Below are positions 53,122 to 60,436 of a stretch of DNA of 64,000 bases, piece by piece (within the stretch, counting starts at the first letter, position 1; each line of letters begins with the position of its first letter). Origin of the DNA: RI-153 sp963752935. Its GTDB lineage: Bacteria > Chloroflexota > Anaerolineae > Caldilineales > Caldilineaceae. Made by a program: the position numbers and the translations under genes. The notes beneath the pieces were generated by a model, which made no database searches, had not been told where the DNA came from, and worked only from the letters and a program-made list of their open reading frames with translations. The DNA lies in NCBI GenBank assembly GCA_963752935.1, contig CAVWAL010000022.1, forward strand, positions 25,104 through 89,103, written 5' to 3'.

Positions 53122-54144
53122 ATGTCGATCCGTTTCGGTTTTTCTCTCCCCATCTTCGCCTCGCCCGGTGGACGGCTCTTTCGCACGCCAAACTACGCCG
53201 CGCTAGATGCTCAGACCAGCATGAGGCTGGGGCAGCACGCCGACAGTCTGGGCTTTGATGATCTGTGGGTGGCCGATCACTTGATGCTGGGCAAGGACAA
53301 CGCCATCCTCGAAGGGTGGACGACTCTGGCCGCCTTAGCCGGCGCCACGCAACAGGCGCGGCTGGGCATGATCCATCAGGCCCACTTCTTCCGTAGCCCG
53401 GCCCTGGCCGCCAAGATGATGGCGACCCTGGATCAGATTTCAGGTGGACGGCTGATCTTCTTCGCCGATCCGGCCTTTGGTCGCGCCGAACATGTGGCCT
53501 ACCATCTGCCCTACCCCGAAGCGGTGGAAGAGCGCATCGCCCGCACCATAGAAGGCGTAGAACTGGCGTTGGCGTTGTGGGAAGGGTCCGGCCCGGTCAC
53601 TTTTGAGGGTCAGTTCTATGCCGTCGAGGCTGCCACCTGCACCCCGCAGCCCGTGCAGCGTCCGCATCCGCCGATCTGGTTTGGCGAGGCCCATCCCGAC
53701 ACCTTGGCCGCCGTGGCCCGTCTCGGCAATGGATGGAACACCGTCCCAGCCGCCATGCCCGAGTTGCAGCGTCGGTTGGACGCCCTCGCCGCGGCCTGTG
53801 CCGCCGTCGGACGACCTTTCGCCGAAATCGAGCGCAGTCTAGAGACGCAGATCCTTGTGGCGGAGGACCGCGACGCCGTGCGCCGCGCCCTCGCCCGCAT
53901 GATCGCCCTTGCCCAGGACAAACCCGCCGCCGATGTGGCCTCCTTTGTGCAGGGCGATACCGACGAATATCCGCCTTCGCTGACCGATACGTTCATCATC
54001 GGCACGCCCGATGACGTGCGCCGGCGTATGCAACAGGTCATCGACCTCGGCATCACCCACTTCATGCTCTGGTTCATGGATGCGCCGGATCGAGCGGGAA
54101 TGGATCTGTTCGCACACGAAGTGATGCCGCGGTTTCGCAGCTGA
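53122..54144 (+). CDS. LLM-class flavin-dependent oxidoreductase
   Basis: A 340-residue luciferase-like TIM-barrel protein that uses FMN or F420. Seen are RFGFSLPIFASPGGRL, HADSLGFDDLWVADHLML near residue 39, GWTTLAALAGATQQARLGMIHQAHFFRSPALAAKMMATLDQISGGR and PPIWFGEAHPDTL near 190. AAGGAG precedes the ATG at 53122. In this operon it may be a monooxygenase or F420-dependent dehydrogenase on the unknown substrate. Confidence 0.87.
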   Translation: MSIRFGFSLPIFASPGGRLFRTPNYAALDAQTSMRLGQHADSLGFDDLWVADHLMLGKDNAILEGWTTLAALAGATQQARLGMIHQAHFFRSPALAAKMMATLDQISGGRLIFFADPAFGRAEHVAYHLPYPEAVEERIARTIEGVELALALWEGSGPVTFEGQFYAVEAATCTPQPVQRPHPPIWFGEAHPDTLAAVARLGNGWNTVPAAMPELQRRLDALAAACAAVGRPFAEIERSLETQILVAEDRDAVRRALARMIALAQDKPAADVASFVQGDTDEYPPSLTDTFIIGTPDDVRRRMQQVIDLGITHFMLWFMDAPDRAGMDLFAHEVMPRFRS

Positions 54145-54183
54145 TCATCCTCAACCAACAATCATCCCGAAAGGAATCCACTC

Positions 54184-54993
54184 ATGGATCTACAACTTTC
54201 CGGTCAAGTTGCCGTCATTATTGGCGGCGCCAGCGGGATCGGGTTGGCAACGGCACAGGCGTTTGCCGCCGAAGGCGCGCCGGTTGCCATCCTCGACCGC
54301 AATCCCAACGTACAGGAGATCGCCCGGCAGATCGGCGATCAGAACGGGGTCCGCGCCCTCGGTCGTCTGCTTGACGTGACCGATTATGCAGACGTGTGCA
54401 GCGCCGCCGCCGAGATCGAGACGCAACTCGGCCCGGTGGTGCACGTGGTCAACACCGCCGCCGTGGGTTCAGGCAAAGGCGGTTTTCCCTTCTGGAATCT
54501 CGAACCCGGCGACTGGGATTTTGTGTTCAAAGTAGCGGTGATGGGCGTGGTGAACACGGCACACGCCTTCGCCGAACAGATGCGCACCCGCCGCCAGGGG
54601 ACCTTCCTCTTTCTGGGCTCGGTGGCCGGACAGATCGGCTCGCAGACCGATCCACCCTACAGTGCGGCCAAAGCGGCGCTGCTCAACTTCACCCAATGTG
54701 CGGCCAAGGATCTGGCGCCCTACAACATCCGCGTCAACATTCTCAACCCTGGCATGGTCAACACCCCACTGCAAGAACGGGTCTATGCCGGGCAGGTCAG
54801 CCACCTGGCCCCGGACAAACGCCCGACCTACCAGGAATGGGCGTCGGAAAAGATCGGGCGGCTGATCCCGCTCAACCGCTGGCAAGAGCCCGAAGATATC
54901 GCCAACATGATCGTCTTTCTGGCGTCGAAGCGGGCAGACAGCGTCACCGGCCAGTCGGTCAACGTCGACGGCGGCTGGGTCATGCACTGGTAA
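54184..54993 (+). CDS. Short-chain dehydrogenase/reductase (first of two)
   Basis: A 269-residue SDR. It has the glycine motif IGGASGIGLATAQAF near residue 12, a conserved NTAAVGSG near 95, catalytic Ser in LGSVAGQIGS and Tyr-Lys in PYSAAKAA near 160, and C-terminal SVNVDGGWVMHW. All catalytic residues are present. GAAAGGAA precedes the ATG. It probably oxidises a hydroxy group of a sugar-derived intermediate. Confidence 0.9.
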   Translation: MDLQLSGQVAVIIGGASGIGLATAQAFAAEGAPVAILDRNPNVQEIARQIGDQNGVRALGRLLDVTDYADVCSAAAEIETQLGPVVHVVNTAAVGSGKGGFPFWNLEPGDWDFVFKVAVMGVVNTAHAFAEQMRTRRQGTFLFLGSVAGQIGSQTDPPYSAAKAALLNFTQCAAKDLAPYNIRVNILNPGMVNTPLQERVYAGQVSHLAPDKRPTYQEWASEKIGRLIPLNRWQEPEDIANMIVFLASKRADSVTGQSVNVDGGWVMHW

Positions 54994-55006
54994 AGAAGGG
55001 CCGACT

Positions 55007-56173
55007 ATGTCGAACGAACTACGCTTTGAAAGGTTTCAAGTCTGGCAGGTCGTCGTTCCGGCCCGGCACGACATCCTGTCTGCGCCGGTGAGCCACCTGC
55101 CTCTCTATGCCGGCAATCTATCCTGGCCGGATCTGCCCATATTCCTGGTGGAAGGTGTGACAAACACGGGCGTTACCGCCGTGGGCGAATGTGATCGGGG
55201 GACGTCCCCGGCCACATTGGAGGCGACGTTGCACGATCTGCTGGGGCGCAATCTACTGGCCAGCACCCCGGCGACGATGTGGATGAACGACCGTGACGCC
55301 GTCGGCCTTCCCGCGCGCTACCCCTTCTGGTCTTGGGAGGTGAGGGGCGAGCGCAGCTATCTGCTCATGGAATCGCTCTGGCTTGATGCAGTAGGCAAGG
55401 CCACAGGTCTGCCTGCCCATCAACTGTTGGGCGGGGCCGTGCGCAAAGTCGTGCCCACCGACTTCTGGGCCAATCGTCCCTCCGCGCCCACGCTGGCGGC
55501 GTTGATCGCCGAGGCCCAAGATCGCGGCCTGCACGGCATCAAGATGAAGTCCGACGGCAGCGGCGATACGGCCAAAGCCGTGCTCGAGATTGCTTCCGAT
55601 CTGCCCGCCGACTTCCGTATCACCATCGATCCCATGAGCGCATGGCGCTCCCTGCGTCAAAGCGCCCGGCTCTTCGATGCACTGGCCAAACTCCCCTGCG
55701 CCATTCAGATCGAAGATCCCTTCCCGGCGCAGGCCATCGAGGATTGGCAGCGGGCGCGCAGCTATTCGCCACTGACTATCGTCTGCCATCCGCGCGGCGA
55801 GTCGATCCTGCGCATGGCGCTGCGCGAGGAGATGGCCGACGCCTATAACCTGGGGCTGGGCAGCACCTACGGCTTTCTGCACATGTCCAACGTGATTGAA
55901 GCGGCGGACAAAGACTGCTGGCAGGGCAGCTCATTGGAACTAGGCGTGGGGCAACATGTGCGCCTGCACGCGGCCGCCTGCTCGCGTAGTTGTATCCTGG
56001 GAAGCGACATGCAAAGCGAGTGGGTGCGCGAGCATACGCTCATCACCCCACGCATGGACTATCGAGACGGCGGCGCCGTCGTCCCCGACCGGCCTGGTCT
56101 CGGCATCGAGCTTGACCACGCGGCGATTTCGGGGTACTGTCAGCGAACATATGAAGTAGTACACAATGCCTGA
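55007..56173 (+). CDS. Enolase-superfamily protein with an atypical active site
   Basis: A 388-residue protein of the mandelate racemase/muconate lactonizing group. The KxK motif (GIKMKSD) is near residue 180, metal ligands Asp in TIDPMSAW and Glu in QIEDPF. The usual third metal ligand region reads VCHPRGES, and the second-base Lys region (ADAYNLGLGSTYG) lacks the Lys seen in muconate enzymes; a later His is in GVGQHVRLHAAA. Sugar-acid dehydratase is the most likely activity, but the changes make this uncertain. It lies 13 bases after the SDR stop. Confidence 0.8.
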   Translation: MSNELRFERFQVWQVVVPARHDILSAPVSHLPLYAGNLSWPDLPIFLVEGVTNTGVTAVGECDRGTSPATLEATLHDLLGRNLLASTPATMWMNDRDAVGLPARYPFWSWEVRGERSYLLMESLWLDAVGKATGLPAHQLLGGAVRKVVPTDFWANRPSAPTLAALIAEAQDRGLHGIKMKSDGSGDTAKAVLEIASDLPADFRITIDPMSAWRSLRQSARLFDALAKLPCAIQIEDPFPAQAIEDWQRARSYSPLTIVCHPRGESILRMALREEMADAYNLGLGSTYGFLHMSNVIEAADKDCWQGSSLELGVGQHVRLHAAACSRSCILGSDMQSEWVREHTLITPRMDYRDGGAVVPDRPGLGIELDHAAISGYCQRTYEVVHNA

Positions 56174-56239
56174 TCCGCCCCCCTACGGGCGATAACAATG
56201 CAGTACGCTCTCCCACCACCACAGGAGGAAACACGAACC

Positions 56240-57007
56240 ATGTCACGTCGCGTAAGTTTTGAGCTCACCGACAAAGTTGTCGTTGTCACTGGGGCCGGCC
56301 GCGGGATCGGCAAGGCGATTGCCGAAGTCTGCGCCGAATACGGCGCCGATCTGGCCCTGGGTAGCCGCACGTTGGAGGAGTGCGAGGCCACGGCGCAGGT
56401 TTGCCGCCAATCTGGCGTAGAGGCGCAGGCGTGGGAATTAGACGTTTCCAGTGTCGCCAGCATTCGCCAGTTTGTGGACAATGTGCTCGAACGCTACGGG
56501 CGCATCGACGTGCTGGTGAGCAACGCCGGCTACAATTCGCCCAAGCCCGCACTTGACTACACCGAAGAGGAGTTTGACTATATTTCGGATGTCAATTTCA
56601 AGGGCGCCTTCTTTATTGCCACGGCTGTGGCCCAGAGCATGATCGACCGCCAAATTGCCGGCAGCATCATCACCATCAGCTCTCAGGTGGGGATCGTGGG
56701 CGGTCCGCTGCGTGCGATCTACGCCGCCGCCAAGGGCGCAGTCGGACAGTTTACCCGTTCTCTTGCCGCCGAATGGGCGACCCACAACATCACGGTCAAC
56801 GCCGTAGCGCCCACCTTCACGCGCACCCCGCTGCTCGAAGAAGCCGTCAAGAATCCCGAATTCGCCAAGAATCTGCTCAAGGTGCCCATGGGGCGCCTGG
56901 CCGAACCCGACGAAATGGCGGCTGCCGTGGTCTACCTGGCTTCGCCCGCCGCCCGTATGGTCACAGGACAAGTCCTGGCCGTTGATGGTGGCTTCACAGC
57001 CGTCTAG
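56240..57007 (+). CDS. Short-chain dehydrogenase/reductase (second of two)
   Basis: A 255-residue SDR with TGAGRGIGKAIAEVCAEYG near residue 15, SNAGYNSP, catalytic Ser in ISSQVGIVGG, Tyr-Lys in YAAAKGAVGQF near 163, and AVDGGFTAV at the end. An ACAGGAGG site gives the start at 56240; the upstream extension is unlikely. Sequence differs clearly from the SDR at 54 kb, so they probably act at different steps. Confidence 0.92.
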   Translation: MSRRVSFELTDKVVVVTGAGRGIGKAIAEVCAEYGADLALGSRTLEECEATAQVCRQSGVEAQAWELDVSSVASIRQFVDNVLERYGRIDVLVSNAGYNSPKPALDYTEEEFDYISDVNFKGAFFIATAVAQSMIDRQIAGSIITISSQVGIVGGPLRAIYAAAKGAVGQFTRSLAAEWATHNITVNAVAPTFTRTPLLEEAVKNPEFAKNLLKVPMGRLAEPDEMAAAVVYLASPAARMVTGQVLAVDGGFTAV

Positions 57008-57046
57008 GAATCCTATTCATTCTCACCCTTTCCGGAGAGATTTCTT

Positions 57047-58171
57047 ATGCCAACAAAACTGCGCGCGGCCATTCTTGGCTGCGGCGGCATGTCCCGCAAT
57101 CACATTCGAGGATACATCGACAGTGGACGCTACGAGATCGTGGCCCTGGCCGATCTCAATGAAGCGGCCATGACCGAAGTGGATCGGCAGTTCGACATCA
57201 CGCCCAGGCATTACACCGACGCCCGTGAAATGATGGAGGCCGAACAGCCCGAAGTGGTTTCGATCTGCACCTGGCACGCCGGCCATTCGCCGTGGACGAT
57301 TGCCGTGGCCGCCTTTCAGCCCAAGGCCATCCTGTGTGAGAAGCCGATGGCCGATACGGTAGGCGCCGCCGAACAGATGATGATCGCCTGCCGACGCAAC
57401 GGCGTCAAACTGGTGATTGCGCATCAGCGCCGCTTTTTGCCCGCTTACACCCTGGCCAGGGATCTGATCGCGCAGGGAGCGATCGGTTCGATTCACCTGA
57501 TCCAAAGCTTTGGCGGCGCCGGCTTGCCCAACTATAGCTCGCATCAGACCGACATGTACCGCTACCTGCTTAGCGATGATGAGTGCGAGTGGGTGATGGG
57601 CAACATCGAGCGCAAGACCGATCAATACGAGCGCAGCACACGCATCGAAGACAGCGCCATGGCCGTCTTCCAGTTCCGCAGCGGACCGCGGGCCTTGATT
57701 CTCAGCGATCTGGTGCCCAACTACTACCAGGGCGCCTTGATCGTGGGCAGCCAGGGTATGATCAACATGACCACGACCGATCTACAACTGATGAACGCGG
57801 AGACGGGCGGACAATGGCAGCGCCACGCCCCCGACGGCAGATTCTACAAAGTCGAAGAGCAGGGTGATCGCTTCGAGTGGGTGGAAGCGGGCGCAGCCCA
57901 GGCCGATGAACTGGCCGACTGGATCGAAGGCGTCGTGCTCACCCATCGCGGTGCGGCGGAAAACGGCTACAAAGCCTTGCAGATGATCCACGCCGTCTAT
58001 GAGTCGGCGCGCATGCACGAAAAGGTCGTCATGCCCATGCGCACGCGACTCAACCCGCTCGACCTGATGGTTGAATCCGGCCATTTGGCCCCAGAACGGC
58101 CCGGCCGCTACGACATTCGCGCTTTCCTGTTGCGCGGCGAAAATATGGCCAAGGATGACCCAAGTGCGTGA
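57047..58171 (+). CDS. Gfo/Idh/MocA-family oxidoreductase (operon member)
   Basis: A 374-residue protein with RAAILGCGGMSRNHIRGY near residue 6, CEKPMADTV near 97, AHQRRFLPAY near 125 and a C-terminal domain ending before RYDIRAFLLRGENMA. It is a likely NAD(P)-dependent sugar or polyol dehydrogenase. GGAGAG precedes the ATG. It lies between the second SDR and the oxygenase gene, consistent with a sugar-like substrate for the whole cluster. Confidence 0.9.
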   Translation: MPTKLRAAILGCGGMSRNHIRGYIDSGRYEIVALADLNEAAMTEVDRQFDITPRHYTDAREMMEAEQPEVVSICTWHAGHSPWTIAVAAFQPKAILCEKPMADTVGAAEQMMIACRRNGVKLVIAHQRRFLPAYTLARDLIAQGAIGSIHLIQSFGGAGLPNYSSHQTDMYRYLLSDDECEWVMGNIERKTDQYERSTRIEDSAMAVFQFRSGPRALILSDLVPNYYQGALIVGSQGMINMTTTDLQLMNAETGGQWQRHAPDGRFYKVEEQGDRFEWVEAGAAQADELADWIEGVVLTHRGAAENGYKALQMIHAVYESARMHEKVVMPMRTRLNPLDLMVESGHLAPERPGRYDIRAFLLRGENMAKDDPSA

Positions 58172-58206
58172 GGCGGATTAGAGAGTGATGAAAAGGAGAG
58201 AAGCAC

Positions 58207-59175
58207 ATGGCTGGTCTGAGTGAAGCACAGGTGAAGCAGTTCCATGAGGATGGCTATCTGATCGTCGAGGATCTCTTCGATCCGGAGGCGGACCTCGATC
58301 CGATTATCGAGGAATATCATGGCGTGCTCGACCGGCTCGCCAACGATCTGTTTGCCGGCGGCGAGATTGCGTCGACCTACGCCGAACTTCCCTTCGGACC
58401 CCGGTTGACCCAGATCTACGCCGAAAGCGGCAAGGTCCACGCTCAATACTTCGACTTTTCGTTGCCACAGGCCGATGTGCGGGCCGATACGCCCATGTGG
58501 GTGGGTCCGGCCGTCTTTCGCACCTTGCGCAACGAACGCTTGCTCGACGCCGTGCAATCGCTGATCGGCCCCGAGATCTATTCCAATCCGGTGCAGCATG
58601 TGCGGCTGAAACCGCCCGAACACCTGACCCCCAAGAACGATGATGGACGCGTCCAGTTGGGCAAGACGCCCGTCCACCAGGACAACGGCGTCGTCCTGCC
58701 TGAGGCCGACCAGTCGGAGATCCTCACGGTCTGGTTCCCATTGATGGATGTTTCGGTGGAGAACGGCTGTCTGTGCGTGTGGCCGGGGAGCCATCGCCAG
58801 GGGCTGCTCGATCACTGCCCCAGCCCGATTGGGCTGCGTATCCCCGGCAAGCTCCTGGGCGGTACCAAAGCCATGCCCGTTCCCTTGAAGCGGGGCGGCG
58901 CACTCTTTATGCACAAGTTGACCGTCCACGCTTCATACTCGAACACCAGCGACGTGGTGCGCTGGAGCTTTGACCTGCGCTACAACCCGATTGGGCAGGC
59001 TACCGGGCGCAGCGCCTTCCCCGGCTTTGTGGCGCGCAGCGCCGCCCACCCTGAAACCGAGTTGCACGATCCCGCGGCGTGGGCCGATCTGTGGGTGCAG
59101 GCGCGTCATCGCCTCGCCAGTGAAGGCACCGGCGCCTTTAACCGCTGGAGCGCCGAGAATCCCGTCTGTGCGTGA
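58207..59175 (+). CDS. Phytanoyl-CoA dioxygenase-family Fe(II)/2-oxoglutarate oxygenase
   Basis: A 322-residue oxygenase with FHEDGYLIVEDLF at the start, the HxD of the iron triad in PVHQDNGVVLPEADQSEI near residue 157, GCLCVWPGSHRQGLL and the distal His with 2-oxoglutarate Arg in LTVHASYSNTSDVVRWSFDLRYN near residue 240-260. All metal ligands are visible, so it should be active. AAGGAG lies before the ATG. It ends the operon, followed by a hairpin. The substrate is unknown. Confidence 0.9.
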   Translation: MAGLSEAQVKQFHEDGYLIVEDLFDPEADLDPIIEEYHGVLDRLANDLFAGGEIASTYAELPFGPRLTQIYAESGKVHAQYFDFSLPQADVRADTPMWVGPAVFRTLRNERLLDAVQSLIGPEIYSNPVQHVRLKPPEHLTPKNDDGRVQLGKTPVHQDNGVVLPEADQSEILTVWFPLMDVSVENGCLCVWPGSHRQGLLDHCPSPIGLRIPGKLLGGTKAMPVPLKRGGALFMHKLTVHASYSNTSDVVRWSFDLRYNPIGQATGRSAFPGFVARSAAHPETELHDPAAWADLWVQARHRLASEGTGAFNRWSAENPVCA

Positions 59176-59183
59176 GAATGGGC

Positions 59184-59219
59184 AGAGAGTGGGGTTCGAG
59201 CACCCGCTCCCCACTCTCT
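59184..59219. terminator. Hairpin at the operon end
   Basis: 11-bp arms AGAGAGTGGGG / CCCCACTCTCT with a 14-base loop, followed by TTTGCTC. It lies between the oxygenase gene and the convergent methyltransferase gene. Confidence 0.65.
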
Positions 59220-59249
59220 TTGCTCAAGTTGACCAGGCGTTCGGGCGGT

Positions 59250-60065
59250 CTACGCTGGACGCCAACCTACGGCTTCGCACAGTGACTGCGCTGCGAACGC
59301 GTCGGGAGACTCTCCCCACCGGCGCCAGGCAGCGGCAACTTCGGCTGCGTTCTCAACACCGGCCTGGGCGTCCTTATCTGCTCGTTTCGCAAAGGATTCC
59401 CCCAAAGCAAGCACCCGGTCTGCCGTGCCATAGGAATCATAGCTGGCTGAGGCTTCGACATCGACAAACCCGGCCTGCCTCAGAAAGGACCGTAGCTTCT
59501 TGCCAATCCGGACGTGGACGCCTTGCGCCAGTTTTGCCTGTTCGCCCCGTAGTGACCATGCTTCAAGAATGGGATCGCTCGGCGTCGTCAGGTAGCCGTC
59601 GCGGTCGGCAGTGCGCACACCCAGGACGCCGCCCGGCTTGAGCACACGGTACATTTCGGCAATCGCCTTCTGCGGTGCGCGTAGATGATCGAGCAGTGCG
59701 TTCGAGAAGACGGCGTCGAAAGAGCTGTCGGCAAAGGGCAGCGCGTAGACATCGCCCACACGAAAGGCAACGTTTGTGATGCTGTTTTCAGCCGCATAGG
59801 CGCGGGCACGTTCAACTTCTTCCTCGCCAATATCAATGCCCACCACCTGCCCGGGTGCGACGAGCCTGGCCAGGTCCGCCGTGATGGAACCCGGCCCACT
59901 GCCACAGTCGAGCAGATCCATGCCCGAGTGCAGATGTGGCAGTAAAAAGGCGGCCTGCCTGGCGGCAGTCCGTGTACCCATCATGCGCTGGAACTCAGTC
60001 CCTCGCAATCCATATTCCTCTCGCGGCAAACCTTGTTGTACCACATCTAATTCGGGCTGTTCCAT
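59250..60065 (-). CDS. Class I SAM-dependent methyltransferase
   Basis: A 271-residue methyltransferase with a complete Rossmann core: LDCGSGPGSITADLARLV near residue 55, VVGIDIGEEEVERAR near 75, VGDVYALPFADSSFDAVFSNALLDHL near 105 and LKPGGVLGV near 140. The C-terminal half is less conserved. The substrate is unknown. AAGGAG precedes the ATG. Dispersed repeat copy 3 (60082-60195) lies just upstream of its start and may contain or disturb its promoter. Confidence 0.9.
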   Translation of the reverse strand: MEQPELDVVQQGLPREEYGLRGTEFQRMMGTRTAARQAAFLLPHLHSGMDLLDCGSGPGSITADLARLVAPGQVVGIDIGEEEVERARAYAAENSITNVAFRVGDVYALPFADSSFDAVFSNALLDHLRAPQKAIAEMYRVLKPGGVLGVRTADRDGYLTTPSDPILEAWSLRGEQAKLAQGVHVRIGKKLRSFLRQAGFVDVEASASYDSYGTADRVLALGESFAKRADKDAQAGVENAAEVAAAWRRWGESPDAFAAQSLCEAVGWRPA

Positions 60066-60081
60066 CAGAATACGCTCCTTG

Positions 60082-60195
60082 GGTGTGTCCCATAGTATTG
60101 GGTGGGTCCATGTCTAGCGGGAAGCCACGACGGATGGACACGGAGGTCCATCCCTACGTGTAGGGACCGGCCTCCGCGCCGGTCCGTTCTGGGTA
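60082..60195. repeat. Dispersed hairpin repeat, copy 3 (A plus B)
   Basis: An A-type hairpin (GGATGGAC/GTCCATCC) is followed by a B-type hairpin (GGACCGGC/GCCGGTCC). The first 80 bases match copy 1 at 12022, and the A-B order matches copy 2 at 12854. Confidence 0.85.
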
Positions 60196-60388
60196 GCTGC
60201 CCTGAAGATCACAACCGAAAAACTTGGGACGCACCCACTCTCCTTGTCTGGCTACGGCCATACCAATTCACAATCGCTCTCCAAGATATACCCACCACGT
60301 GCAGAGCACAAGCGGTATTTTCACAAAAATTCCACAAAAATAGTGGCTGTTGTTTGTTCCTAAAAAGAAGAGTAGAATAATCACCCCC

Positions 60389-60419
60389 GACACACGTGTC
60401 ACAGTTGAATGTAAACTGT
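60389..60419. promoter_or_regulatory. Candidate operators upstream of the XRE/STAND gene
   Basis: GACAC-AC-GTGTC (60389-60400) and ACAGT-N9-ACTGT (60401-60419) are two adjacent short palindromes 18-48 bases before the ATG. Such pairs often bind the gene's own helix-turn-helix product, but this is inference. Confidence 0.35.
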
Positions 60420-60436
60420 AGGAGTGACTGAGCCTT

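Larger units (their letters stand above)
60066..60436. other. 371-base intergenic region with repeat copy 3
   Basis: The left part is dispersed repeat copy 3. The right part is A/T-rich and holds two short palindromes before the XRE-type gene. No ORF of interest is seen. Confidence 0.7.
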
